Below, in pieces: positions 22,331 through 33,437 of a stretch of DNA of 64,000 bases. The notes under the pieces are model-generated. The model searched no databases. It had not been told where the DNA came from and saw nothing but the letters and a program-made list of their open reading frames with translations. The translations under genes were made by a program, and so were the position numbers. Positions within the stretch are counted from its first letter, which is position 1. Each line of letters begins with the position of its first letter. Source of the stretch: Gyromitra esculenta (lineage: Eukaryota; Ascomycota; Pezizomycetes; Pezizales; Discinaceae); contig JBCAML010000017.1 in assembly GCA_038503075.1 (NCBI GenBank), positions 806,001 through 870,000 of the forward strand. The letters are read 5' to 3'.

Positions 22331-22960
22331 CTATTCCTTCAATGTCCTCGTCGACAAGTAATCATCCAAACAACTCCTTCTCGTATCTCGCTTCCCAAAA
22401 CCAATCATCTCTCCGCTACTTCCTTCTTTTTCTTTCCCTCCCGGCTTCCCCATCTCCCTTTCCACCTTCAAACAAACCGCCAACACTCCCATCGGCGGGT
22501 TCATCTCTAACCTCTCTGCACGCTTCCACCTCGCGATCCTGCTGATGCCAATACAGGGTCCATACTGCAAGCTCATATCAAAATGACGCAGGACCTTCTC
22601 CTCGAGCGGAAGCTCTTCTTGGTGCACAGGCGACACCAGACGGGCACCGAGGATATGCTGCTTATAGTAAACACGGATCGATGAATCGTCGAAAGAAGCA
22701 GCTATGCGCTCTTCTTCTTCGGTTTGGGTTGCTGATTCAGTTTTAATAGGTTCCTGGGGAGAAGCTGGGAGAACGACATCAACAGTTCCAGCAAGAGTTG
22801 GGGGTGAAGGCGTAGTCTCCTGTTTCTCAATGGAACTGGTAAGATCTTTCTTGATGCCTGAGTGGGGCGTCGCGCTCTTTGTGATCTTTGCTGGGGTCTT
22901 GAACGACAAGATCGTTTGGCCACGGCTGGAGGACCTGGTCGCAGCTTTACGCGGGGGCAT
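22331..22960 (-). CDS. DNA polymerase delta subunit 4 (POLD4/Cdm1-like), 209 aa
   Basis: This is the smallest accessory subunit of replicative DNA polymerase delta; it stabilises the complex and contacts PCNA. The diagnostic block runs from about residue 103 to 167: KQHILGARLVSPVHQEELPL, EEKVLRHFDMSLQYGPCIGI and SRIARWKRAERLEMNPPMGV. The N-terminus starts MPPRKAATRSSSRGQTILSF, a basic segment with a degenerate PCNA-interacting-like QTILSF, then a Ser/Thr/Pro-rich linker. The 40-residue tail after VLAVCLK is polar and unusual; a small intron or an earlier 3' end is possible there, but the frame is open to the TAG. Confidence 0.92.
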   Translation of the reverse strand: MPPRKAATRSSSRGQTILSFKTPAKITKSATPHSGIKKDLTSSIEKQETTPSPPTLAGTVDVVLPASPQEPIKTESATQTEEEERIAASFDDSSIRVYYKQHILGARLVSPVHQEELPLEEKVLRHFDMSLQYGPCIGISRIARWKRAERLEMNPPMGVLAVCLKVEREMGKPGGKEKEGSSGEMIGFGKRDTRRSCLDDYLSTRTLKE

Positions 22961-23792
22961 TTTGGCGATAATAGAAGCTTGATGCTAAACTGGGAGGATT
23001 GTTCGGTGTATGGTATTCACTGAGTAGGCTGATAGACAATGACGATTGGTAAGGGATCAAGCTACTTGCGATAGAGCTAAAGAAGGAGATAGCACGCCCC
23101 AGAGCAAGCTAACCTAAAGCGGACTATTAAGTACTCGTCCAAGATATCACGTGACAGTCGACGCGTTTAGTTCGTGCCGTCTGCCCGCAACTATATTCTG
23201 AGTAGCTATTACCGGGGAAAAATTCGCACTTAATTATCTGAGCTTTCCTCGTCTCACGTCGGCCCAAATCCTCTCCCTAGCAACTATCCATGTGAACTAA
23301 CTAAGAAAACAATGCCAACTCAATTCCCTAACCCTAAGGAACATATAATGCTGAGATAATACCTAAGCTTGTGTTATCTCACGAGCAGGCACGACATGGG
23401 GAGGAAGAAATATAAAACAATAAACCCCCACCAGCCTATAGAAATAATGGGGGGGGGAAACACCTATACTCCTGCAAGTACAAAACAAAAGGATGTAGCT
23501 TCCGTTACAGAGCATGATGTAAATATTAACATGAATTAATCGTATCAAATCGTGAACGAAGAGAAGAGGGATAGGAGGAAGTGAACGTTTATTTACAAAA
23601 ATCAGAGGGAAGATTGACGATAAAAAACTTGCTCATAGCTTTCATCGGGAGCTGTGACTCAGTCAAAGATCAAGCTGACCGCTCAAAGCTTCTGACTGCC
23701 ACTGCATTCATTTACATTTGTGCAGTGGTCGTCATGTCCTACAGACGAGAATATAAAAATCGATTGTCCCGCGGACCACGGCAAATCACCCT
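22961..23792. other. Intergenic, no gene recognised
   Basis: About 0.8 kb. It holds the upstream region of the POLD4 gene and the 3' flank of the RBR ligase gene; nothing else is supported. Confidence 0.5.
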
Positions 23793-26635
23793 TCACCGCC
23801 TCCTCGGCGGTTGTGCAATACTCGCCCTGTTTCCATTAACCACCTGCTGCATAGCCCTCTGCATACTCGCATAATCCTCCGGTTGTATAATTGGTTGCAC
23901 AATCGGCGGCCTAAACGTTCTGATGGAAGCCGCCCTCGCTGGCTCTGCAGCCAGTAAATTAGCTTGCTGCTGCTGCGGCCTCGCACGATGTAACACGCCA
24001 CGATACTGTACTAGGTTCTGAGGCGGCGCTTGTGAAGGCTGTTGAATTTTCCCTGCGATTGCTACTATAGCGGCAGGAGGCGGCCGTGGATACCCACGGA
24101 ATCGCTGTTGTTGCTGCTGTTGCTGCTGTTGCTGCTGCTGTTGTTGCTGCTGTAGGCCTTGAGGCATTACTGCTGGATTGTATGCCATAGGGATGGGGTT
24201 GTAAATGTTATTTTGGTTAATACCGGGAATAGGAGCGGGTTGCACCTGTTGAGCCACTTGGATCTGCTGTCTAGCGGCCACTTGGGCCTGCTGCATAGCG
24301 GCTACACCGCGAACATGGTTTTTGAGTCTCTGCAGAGGATTTTCCCGCCCTAGAAACCCCATAGGCTGAGGGACATATGCGGGTGGAGCAACGACTGGTG
24401 GGCGGTACGCCTGGGCATGATAACCCGCACCCCCCGCCGGGCCACCCCCACCCCCGGCCTGCGTAGGACGTGCTTGTTCAGCCTTTTTCACAACTTCAGA
24501 GAACTGGACCCGCAAATCCTCTTCAGTAAGTTCGGGGTCTTCCTCACGGAGTTTTTCGACGGCCTTTTTGGCGGCCGCTTGAATTTCTTCCTCGTGACGC
24601 TGATCGGTATTGTCGAAGAGAGGGCAATTACCGACTTTTCCGCCGCGGCTAGGGTCATTAAAATGGTCATAGTTTGTGATAGTTTTTGAGCAAATATAAC
24701 TGCAAGGGTTATAAAATTAGGTACAGACTATGTGAGGGTAGGGATGGAATGGTGCTTACCATTGTAGTGTATTACAGCGGTTGCAGTGGATCTTGTTGCA
24801 ACCATATTCTTTGATATACGGATACGCGCATTTACTAACCTCTGTTAACACCCTAAACGTATTTTAGTAACAGGCATACTTACTTGCACTTCCGTACCAT
24901 CGCCTCCGTCATCGCCTCCTCTACCGTATGCCTAACAGAGAGCTTATTCTCCTTGGCAAACTCCTCGCATGTCTGAGGTATATGCGAATTCTGCTGGCAT
25001 AATCGACAGCTTGTCTTCCCGCCTGTTCATCACTCTATTAGTAATCCATAAAAAGAACTATTAAAAAACTTGCATACTGATCATTTCTCACATTCGGAAC
25101 TCTGGCACCTAAACTCTTTATCAACCTCTACCGGTGCACAGATAGCACCATAGTCGCAAAATGGACAGGTCACGAATCCATCTATTTCCGCTATCCTCAG
25201 GGCATCCTCCTGTTCGATTTTGGCGAGCGCAGCTAAAGTTTTTTCATCAAGAAACCGCAACATTTCCCGATGCGAAAACTCAGATTTACATCCGGAACCG
25301 TCCATGCAGGCTAGTCTGTAACGACCATTTCCTACTTCGTTTTCGGCATTGCGTCGGGCGCAGTCTAGACAAAAGAAGTGCGTTTCATTGCAATGCGTCA
25401 TGTTGTCGAATGGGTAGTCGCTGAAGCAACATGCACACTCTATTAACATATTGCTTTCTTCATGCTCTTTTTCGTTCATTTCAGCAGCTAATTTGGCGTC
25501 GCTTTCCATTTGCTTCTTTACTAATAGGTGGTTTAATTTAGACTTTTATCAATACCAAAGTAGAGTAAGGGAAACATACGTTCTTCTTTTCTGGCCTTAT
25601 TGCGAGCATAATCCAGCTCATTCGTAATTTCAGTCCAGACTTTTCCCATCTTCGCAAGCTCGGTATTATCGGGCGTTTTCCTGGGGTTGATTAATTTTTT
25701 ATAGGGTAGAGCTGCTTGCGAATCACTAGCACGATCGGCTTCCACTAATGCCGCATACGCGGCGGCCAAAAAGTTCTTGTTCTGCTGAAGTACCTTATTT
25801 ATGTACTGGACTGGCACGAGTGGAAATTCTTGCCTCAATATTGGCCTACTGTGGGTGAAGCCGTTGTTAGCTAGGGGTGTGTCTTGAGCCTTTATCCCTG
25901 GCTTTACCGCCAGCAACGCGATCACGTGAGGCCGCAAGGCAGCATCATGCGGGCGGGGTAGAGACAGAGGAAAAGCCGTGCTTACACAAAACCCAAATAC
26001 TCAGCAGTTACCGGATCCCTAAACTCAGCCTCGTATTTCTTTCCATTTTGATTGTTCTCTTCTTCTGCAACTGATCGTTTCCTCTTCAGACCGGGTTTCG
26101 GTTCCGGCTCAGCACGAGGGTAGCCATCTTCGGCTAATTTGTTCGCTATGTACTCTATGATGTTACCACCTTGTAATCGGTGATTTTCTCTGTATTGCTT
26201 CTTGATATGTTCTGTACAAGCGTCGGGAAATATTGCAAGTACGCCTGCAAGGCATTCGTCGGGACCTGTATATTCGCTTTGCTTCTGTAGTTCACTGTCC
26301 GGATGGACCTGTTGTGAAGTGGAGGGAGGTCTGATTTCTAGTGGTATAAAGTCCTCCTCGTCGAGGTTGTCCCAGTCGTCAGCATCGGATATAGTAAGGG
26401 CCCTAAAAGAGTCGGCGGAAGAAGATGGCGAGAGGAGAGGACGTTGTATGGGGGGGCCTTCCGGCTTGATAATTAGGGGAGCAGGCTCTGCTTGTCGTAG
26501 CTTCTTGGACTGCAGGTCGTCAATCTCGGCGAGGATGAGCTCGATGGCTGTCTCAACATCTCCACCAGCAGCTGCAAACGCGCGATGGAGACCGAGAAGG
26601 TCACGCCCTGGGAACATATCCTGCAAGACATCCAT
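23793..26635 (-). CDS. RBR-type E3 ubiquitin ligase, RNF216/TRIAD3-like, 822 aa
   Basis: RBR ligases pass ubiquitin from an E2 through a catalytic cysteine in RING2 to substrate. Six exons: 25986-26635, 25580-25848, 25092-25520, 24884-25022, 24760-24834 and 23793-24699 (650, 269, 429, 139, 75 and 907 nt). The start MDVLQDMFPGRDLLGLHRAF looks like a CUE/UBA helix bundle; a second such segment is near 180 (GPDECLAGVLAIFPDACTEH). RING1 begins at about 335 (CACCFSDYPF..HFFCLDCARR), IBR at about 430-460 (FRCQSSECGKTSCRLCQQ), and RING2 at about 490-535 (KCNKCAYPYIKEYGCNKIHC), where GCNKIHC should hold the catalytic Cys. After about 540 comes a helical stretch, then a Gln/Pro-rich tail with a run of 16 Gln near 704. 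The ATG at 26635 is preferred over an in-frame upstream ATG because the intervening residues encode a tetranucleotide repeat. Confidence 0.93.
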
Positions 26636-26640
26636 GCCTC

Positions 26641-26668
26641 CTGTCTGTCTGTCTGTCTGTCTGTCTGC
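26641..26668. repeat. (CTGT)n microsatellite next to the RBR ligase start codon
   Basis: Seven CTGT/GTCT units lie six bases upstream of the ATG of the ligase gene (on the minus strand a GACA repeat), thus in its 5' untranslated region. The frame stays open through it to an upstream ATG at 26800, giving an improbable DRQTDRQT extension. Confidence 0.85.
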
Positions 26669-28267
26669 CTTCCTTCCTGTCGGTTGAATTCCCGTGGGGT
26701 TGAGGCGATGGGAATTACTGTGTGGACGGACAGCAGAGAAATTGATGACTGTCGCAGAAGGGAAAGCGGGCGGGCACAGCCAGTGGTGATAGGGGAACAA
26801 ACGGAAGGGGGGGTGGTGTCAGGTTGCCGTTCAGAAAATTAAAATTACTCAAGCGAACGACTGGCGAGACTTCCAAAATAGAGGCTTTCTGCGAACCCTT
26901 CGCACTGCAAACTCCAACAACAATAGTAATACAAAGAGCCTTCAGCGAAGGAAGGCAGGAGAACGCTGAGGGAGGGGGAGTCGTTGCGTGCATGTTCTCG
27001 GACGACTTATCACGGCGATGCATATGCCACTCACCCTGGCTTCGCAAAAACTCGTGACTGGAAGGGCAATATAAATTGCTGCATGCAATACATAAATCGG
27101 TTGTTTCTAAGATAGTACATAAATACCAGCTGTTACGCGAACAAAAGACCAATGTGACGGACGAGTGAGCGCTTGGGGATAACAGCAACAACAGCAATAC
27201 GGAGTTCACGGCTCACGGCCCACGATCCTCACCCACGCGCCCACTTTGTTTGGCTTGGGTGGGGAATTTCTAAACATTGATTTGCCCCTTTTGATAGGTA
27301 GGTGGCCACTCTAGTTATTTGGTTGTTAACACCGCAAACCTCTACAGCAAACTTCCCTGGCATGAATTATATGCCCCAGGGCTGTACAGTACCTATGGTA
27401 ACCCAGACTTCTGAACCAGGTAAAAAGCTATAACGACCAGGAGCAAGTGAATTGAAAGTGGCTGTCTTGGCAATCGAACTTGAAAGCAGAAAACTGGGCA
27501 GTGTGGTACCATGTTCGACCCCTGCTCTATCTACTACTTGTGCTCTAGCATAAGTACCTGAAAACAAGGGTAAGGCCTTGGCCACCCAAACTTTGAAGCG
27601 CTGCTGCGGGACGAATTAAAAAAACTTTGCTACCAAAAGGCATTTTTAGGTACTTATGCTAGAGCACGAGTACATACATACCTTTAACCGATGCCTAGCA
27701 TTCGCTCAGCTCTCCGGTTGTAACTTCCAGTGATCTAGACTTCAAGATGAAGTTTATCCAGTGATACACCAAGTGTATATGGTATAAGCACTAGGGAATA
27801 GAGTGTCGACGCCGCTGCACGCGGTTTTACTTCGCCCAATACTTTGCTCATATTGAATTGTCAACCCAGCGTTCCGCTTAGTGGGGACGATTTTATTCCC
27901 ACTGGGTTGTCGTCATGTTAGGGTCTTTGCCTGACAGGATCCGCTGCTGATCTACGCTTGCCTTAGTGCCGGTGTTCCTGCAACCCATATCTGATCATTT
28001 AGATAAACAATTCTCAAGCCTAAGCTCTCACAGGTTAGCCTTAGTGCCCCATCTACTGCAGCCTGAAATAATTTATAGTTGAGAGAATGTCTATTAAGCT
28101 ACATGTAGCCATCTATAAGTCCCCTAGGCTCCAACTGCGCACTTCTATCCAATCCATGGCACACTCACAATATTCCACGCTAGTAAAGTTGCACAGCCTT
28201 ATATGCTACGTACATATCATGCCGTCGAGTATATCAAGTCCCGGCCAGGCTCGACAACTACAGCTAA
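26669..28267. other. Intergenic with one MITE
   Basis: About 1.6 kb between the RBR ligase and HUB1, both on the minus strand. It contains MITE D (27537-27670) and a CTACATGTAG palindrome at 28099-28108, about 160 bp beyond the HUB1 stop. No gene was recognised. Confidence 0.5.
27537..27670. mobile_element. MITE family D, 134 bp, TA target duplication
   Basis: The left end starts CTTGTGCTCTAGCATAAGTA and the right end, reverse-complemented, starts CTCGTGCTCTAGCATAAGTA; about 23 bp match with one difference. Both ends are flanked by TA (27535-27536 and 27671-27672). There is no coding capacity. The structure is that of a short Tc1/mariner-type nonautonomous element. Confidence 0.75.
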
Positions 28268-28280
28268 CTAAGAGTAATAC
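28268..28280 (-). other. HUB1: 13-nt terminal coding exon of HUB1
   Basis: After the donor AT|GTAAGG the next acceptor (CCTTTTAG) is followed by GTATTACTCTTAG. Joined to the preceding AT, it reads Met-Tyr-Tyr-Ser-stop, matching the invariant Tyr-Tyr end of the family. Reading through instead would stop immediately after LEM and lose the Tyr pair. Confidence 0.88.
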
Positions 28281-28713
28281 CTAAAAGGTAAAGTAAAGGC
28301 CCTGTTAGTACGCTAAACTAGAAAATGCGATCAAGTTGCCAAAGGCCAGAACCTTACATCTCTAAAGAAGATCCGTTGCCGATCTCGTAGTCCCCTAGCG
28401 TAATATGATCTTTAAAAGTAGAATACCACTTCTTTAGAACAATCTGATAAACTCCCCTCTATAGTTAGCTCTTCACTCACAAACCCCCCCCCTCCCTTCT
28501 TTCTGCGAATAAACGAGAGAGAGAACACGCACCTTCTCAGGCGCAGTCCCGATTTGTGCGGCGACGAGCTTCTTGAAATCGCCGATAGTGTCATCAGGAT
28601 CGCACTTCACACGAATCTTCTTGCCAAGACGGTCGTTGCTAGTCACTTCAGTAAAGGCACAAACACTAAAGCTAAAGGACGAGAAGGCAAGTTTACCAAA
28701 TCACTTCAATAAT
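28268..28713 (-). CDS. HUB1: HUB1/UBL5 ubiquitin-like splicing modifier, 73 aa, four exons
   Basis: HUB1 is a non-conjugated ubiquitin-fold protein that binds HIND motifs in spliceosome proteins such as Snu66 and helps use of weak 5' splice sites in yeasts. Exons 28697-28713, 28533-28638, 28358-28443 and 28268-28280 (17, 106, 86 and 13 nt) give exactly 73 residues, the usual family length. Diagnostic segments are [60 protein letters not shown] and the end LEMYYS. The last exon (GTATTACTCTTAG) supplies the conserved Tyr-Tyr; its intron has a TACTAAC branch point. The oddity is that the codon where ATG belongs reads ATT (28711-28713), and no in-frame ATG or good upstream exon was found. The gene is divergent from the reductase gene at 28970. 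Confidence 0.9.
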
Positions 28714-28969
28714 TGCGGGAGTTTTGTGTATGTGTATGTGGAGCTGAGTCGACGAGTGTATGCGGCGTAACCAAGTTTATGACGGATACTGGTGCCTGAA
28801 CACTCGCTCCGCCAAGACGAGAGTGGCGGTCCAAATCCCATGCCCTAACCCTATATAGACGCTGGACGTCAATTTCACCTTCTGCCAGCCCTCTGGCGGT
28901 CCTAAATTCCTGTTGCAGCGATCATTACGGTAACTTGCCGTGAGCTCCTGTGTATAGTACCAACAACCA

Positions 28970-30056
28970 ATGATGGTAACGATGCTCCAATCTCGAATAC
29001 TCTGCTCCCGCAATCTCTCCCGCCTCCGTCATAACTATACCACCGCCTCCACCCCCCTCCTCGGCAAACGAGCTATCATAACTGGTGGCTCACGCGGCAT
29101 CGGATTGGGCATAGCCCAAGCTTTTGCGGGTGCGGGTGCGTCATGCGTACTTATCGCACGAAACGCAGACCGTCTTCTAGAAGCACAGAAACTCTTACCA
29201 TCCGTAGCAGAGGCTGAGCATGGGGTAATTGCAGGAGACGTAGGAGATGCTGATTTGTGGGATCATGTTAAGAGAAAAGAAGTCAGTTCCTAGCCTCCAC
29301 TTTACATTACTCCCGTAGTAGCAATTGAGTTAATCGATGGTATATATGGAGGGAGAGAAAAAAAAAGGGAGTTGTAGACATCCTCGTAAACGCAGCTGGT
29401 GTAACTCACTACTCGCTTCTGATGGCAACAAACACACTTGTGATTGAAGATGTTGTAAGGACGAACTTAATGGGGACAATATACGGCTGCAGAGCGGTCT
29501 TGAAGAATATGTTGCGGAAGAAAAGCGGTATGATTTACAGCACCATATCTAACTATCCTAACTTGAACGATCATTGACACCGACAGGCTGTATTATAAAT
29601 ATCTCTTCAGTAATGGGTATTAAAGGTGGCAGGGGATCTGCTGCATATGCTGCCAGTAAGGCAGGTGTTCTTGGTAGTCTTCCCATCCACCTACTAGGAC
29701 TATCACTAACCCATCATCACTACAAATCATTCACGTATGTACTAACACCAAAAAACAGGTCTGACTAGAGCACTCGCGGACGAAGTCGGCCGTTCTTCCA
29801 TCCGTGTAAATGCCATTGTCCCTGGTTTTATTGCTACAGACATGACTGATAGTCTGTCACCTCCCTCTCTCAATTCCATACTGTACTAACAAACCCAGAA
29901 ATGACTTCCGACGCCATGTCCTCCGCGCTCCAAGCGACACCGCTAAATCGATTAGGAACGATAGAAGAGATCGTATCAGCGGCACTGTTTCTAGCGACGA
30001 ATAACTTTACAAACGGGAGCCAGATCGTTGTGGATGGAGGGTTATCGTCCATATAA
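28970..30056 (+). CDS. Short-chain dehydrogenase, mitochondrial-type 3-oxoacyl-ACP reductase (FabG/OAR1-like), 269 aa
   Basis: This enzyme class reduces 3-oxoacyl-ACP to 3-hydroxyacyl-ACP with NADPH in mitochondrial type II fatty-acid synthesis, which feeds lipoate. Exons are 28970-29281, 29368-29527, 29587-29673, 29759-29851 and 29899-30056 (312, 160, 87, 93 and 158 nt). Residues 1 to about 28 are Arg/Ser/Thr-rich without acids (MLQSRILCSRNLSRLRHNYT), a probable mitochondrial presequence. The cofactor motif TGGSRGIG is at about 38-45, followed by VDILVNAAG, the catalytic Ser in INISSV, YAASK, and IVPGFIATDMTD. The C-terminus is FTNGSQIVVDGGLSSI. Donors GTCAGT (intron 1) and GTCTGT (intron 4) are non-consensus but frame and homology agree. 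Another SDR role cannot be fully excluded. Confidence 0.9.
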
Positions 30057-30439
30057 TAAATGCACGTAATAGAATAGAGAGAGAGAACTAGAGTAGTTAA
30101 CTAAAATGCCTTAATAATGGCTAAGAATCTAGCTATTTTACATGTAACCCCCTTAGTTTTGATAAGCCCATCTCCATCCATTTTATAAGGGGGGGAATAT
30201 AGATGAGATAAGTGTTGAGCCCTTCAACCACCAGTGTGCTCTCGAATTATATGAATAAATATATGATAGCAAAATAGGGATCCCTAAAAAATACTCCAAC
30301 AGAAAGAAAAAATAAATATTTCTGATCCCAGCCGCTACCTTTACCAAAACCGTTTCGTAAACCTAGATTTTTAGAATTATATATGCATGCAAGTGGCCCA
30401 ACAACCAACAAACCTACGAAACCCCTTTCCATCGCTACT

Positions 30440-32943
30440 TCAATCAATAGTAATACACCCGTCATCATCCAACACAATAACATCTCCCTCGCTCTTCTCC
30501 GGTACTTTTGCCTTCTTTACCGCACTGGCACCTCCGCCCCCGACGACGATATCAACCTTTCGCTTCTTACTCTCATGCCCATTCTCACCAAACACAACAA
30601 GTTCCTCGAGGCTTCTCTTCACACCATTCGCAACTCCACTCACACCGTTACTCTCTATTTCCTCGCTAGCCTTTGGCTTCCTTGGTATCTCAAAGAAATC
30701 TGGTAAGGTAATTGCCTCCTCTTCTTCTGGGAGCGCAATATTCGTCACAGCAATCACCAAATTAATCCTTGGCGCCTTGCCATCATCGTCCACAATTGTC
30801 ACGAATGTCTCTTCTCCAAACCCTAGTTCGCTTAGAGGCACATCTAAGTTGTCGTCGAAATCCGCATCATACAACAGCTGGCTTGTCAATATGCTGAATT
30901 CTTCGCCATATCCCAGCTTTCCACATAGAAGCTTCTCTACAAGGTCGCCGATTGTGGCACGTGTGATATCCGCTTCGATACTCGTTCTCGCAACACCGCA
31001 AACCTCGCAGCTTGGATTAGGAGGTGAGAGCTTTTCAGCAGAAAAGGCCCGATCGGCTGATCGACTCAAGAATACCATCCGTGCGGATTCGTAACGCCCA
31101 CGGAGGACTTTGAAAGCCTGAAGGACGCAGAGACCAGCAGTAATAGCGTTGGTAGTTGCGATAGCGGGAATGATATTGCCAGCCATTTCTGAGGTGTTCG
31201 GTCAGCATCAATCGCTTTAGTATAAGCAATATCTTACAAGTACTTACGTTTGATGTCGAACTTAGATTTGACATCAATTCCAAACATCAAGCTCCTTAGA
31301 TTTGCACTTGCAGCGACAAAATCAAGCGTATCTTCGTCGTCCTTATCAAAAACTAAAACTGGCATCGCCTCACCGTCTTTTACCTTGGCCTTGAGATCTA
31401 GCATGCGCGTTGCCAATCTTCGCAAACTATTCCAGAAAATTAGATTACTAACCACTTCCGCCTCCTTTTCCAGAATAAAGCAACCCACCTATCAGCAAAA
31501 ACTACATAATTCTCCGCTAGTCCCCACACTTTCTGGTCACTCCTCGCGACACTGACATTGATCCCCTCTGCTTCATCCAGTACGGTGGTGTGATCAAGTG
31601 CATTTGGTGGCTTGCGCGATTTCCACATGTCTTCCATAGACCGCAGCCGCGTGATATCTGCTGAGAAAACTTTGTTAAAGACTGTGGCCACAAAGTCCGG
31701 GGAATCCATTTTCTCGCGGATGTTTTTGAGTTCTTCGGCTTCACGTTTGAGGTTGGCAATTTCGGAGGCTGCCCAGGAAAGCGGAGATTAGTTAGACCCA
31801 AGCAAGATATGAATGAGGACATATGAGTGGGTATGAAAAACAGTGCTCAGATAGCTGTTCGAGTGCTTGACCATGGTATGGTCTCAATTTGAACATGTGT
31901 TTGAGGTTTCTCGAAATTGCAAGGGTGAATAGTAATGAGGGGATTATAAGGATGTAGGATAGATATGAATACCATTTTCGTCATCCTCACTGGCATCCAT
32001 GTCTGCGGAACTTTCCTCGGAAGTACCAAATATTTCTCTATCCAGAGATCAGTCTTAAGTTAATGACAAAATTTTATTGGCTGAGTAGACATACACAAAA
32101 AGATAGCTTTTCGCCCAAACGATGCAGTGGATAGGTTGGCTTGGGGTGCTCCGGATTGTGCAAACCGGGAAACTTTTCGGGACTGGTTTGTGAGTACAAT
32201 CGTAGCACTCAGTCACCCCCTAAAAAAGATACATATTAAACAATGGTATTTCGTTGGACGCCTCCAGGCACTGGAAGGAACCAACCTGTTTGATGACTTG
32301 GACTTGCCCATTAAAGCCTGTAGTCCCGCTCTCAATAAGAGGGATGTCAGCAGTTAGGCACATCTTATTAACATGCCTCCTAGCATCCAGATTATCCAGC
32401 GCATTGAACACCACATCGAAAGTCTTGAACCACTTGACGTTGAAATTTGGGTCTTTGATATTCGCATGGTGAGCTGTTAGTTTGACGTTGGGGTTGAACT
32501 TTCCAGCCGTTTCCTTCGCAACCTATTCCTTCCGTTAATCCTGGTTCGGGCTAGCTCGGGAAGAAAAGATATAGTTCCATACCATGGCTTTCGACTTCTT
32601 AATGTGTTGCATCCCGAATAAGAACTGCCGGTTGAGGTTGCTTAGGTCGATCGTGTCTAAGTCGACGATGTGAATTTCTCCGAAGCCCGTCAAGACAAGA
32701 TTCTTGAGAAGCTCGCAGCCGATGCCACCAGCGCCAACCATGAGGACTCGTGCCTGTTGTCATCCGTGTCCCCTGTCAGCCGTGGCTTTTCTTAACTACT
32801 AAGGACAAGCTAAAGGGATGGAGGCCTGGGAAACAATTCGAGGGGCTACCGAGTGTTTGCCCTGCCTTCCCATCAGTACACACCTCTTTGATCTGGCCAT
32901 GTAGCGAACCGAGTGACTTCCGTGGATTCGTATCGCGTCCCAT
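30440..32943 (-). CDS. UBA2: SUMO-activating enzyme subunit 2 (UBA2), 621 aa
   Basis: UBA2 pairs with AOS1 to adenylate SUMO and carry it as a thioester before transfer to UBC9; it acts mainly in the nucleus. Eight exons: 32884-32943, 32583-32753, 32286-32522, 32095-32219, 31973-32037, 31489-31768, 31248-31426 and 30440-31188; total 1866 nt. The nucleotide-binding motif [15 protein letters not shown] is at about 24, followed by [20 protein letters not shown]. Zn ligands are CYDC (161-164) and a later CEVC. The active-site Cys is in PVCTIRSTP (about 176). The ubiquitin-fold domain (about 440-530) is followed by a variable tail with a basic nuclear signal (KKRKVD) and a terminal SUMO-interaction-like DVIVLDDD. 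It is divergent from QNG1. Confidence 0.96.
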
Positions 32944-33437
32944 GACTGGTAGAAGAGTTGAGGATGGAGGTATGTAGGATGACGCTTGTTCTCTTGCAGC
33001 TAGTTGTCGTGATGAGGACTGCGCAGACGAGTATGCGGACAGACGATCGATACGGCCGTTTAGAAAAGCAAGGTGGAAAAGGAGAAGCAACGATAAAAAA
33101 GTTGGAACGGGAGCGAGGGAGTTATTGGCGGGCAAGCAAGGGAGCGAGCACGACGCGACTGGGATGATGGAGGCTCTGTCAGATGGAACAAGGATCTTCT
33201 GGGAGACGTGACAAGACTAACGAAAGCCGGAGAAGTCCGCCCGAGAACCTAATAGCGGGGAGGTGTGTCTGTGGACCCTTTGTGGAAACAAAAAAAAGCG
33301 GGGGAAACACATGTGCTCAGGCCAAATGAAAAAGGGAGGGGTGAAGAATGGAAATAGAGAATAGCCAATCTACTGGTGCTTTGTTGGGTGTAATAGTATA
33401 TATGTCTTGCTCGCCTTCTCAGCGTGCCTACATGTAG

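Noticed and set aside
25982..26800. Upstream ATG at 26800 as start of the RBR ligase
   Set aside because: The extra residues include translation of a tetranucleotide repeat, and the conserved CUE-like start follows directly after the ATG at 26635.
28777..29013. Minus-strand frame overlapping the reductase start and HUB1 leader
   Set aside because: It is in a different frame from HUB1, has no homology, and overlaps the real plus-strand exon.
17370..30056. A secondary-metabolite cluster built on the MFS transporter and the short-chain reductase
   Set aside because: They are 10 kb apart with housekeeping genes between, no core synthase is present, and the reductase carries a mitochondrial presequence.
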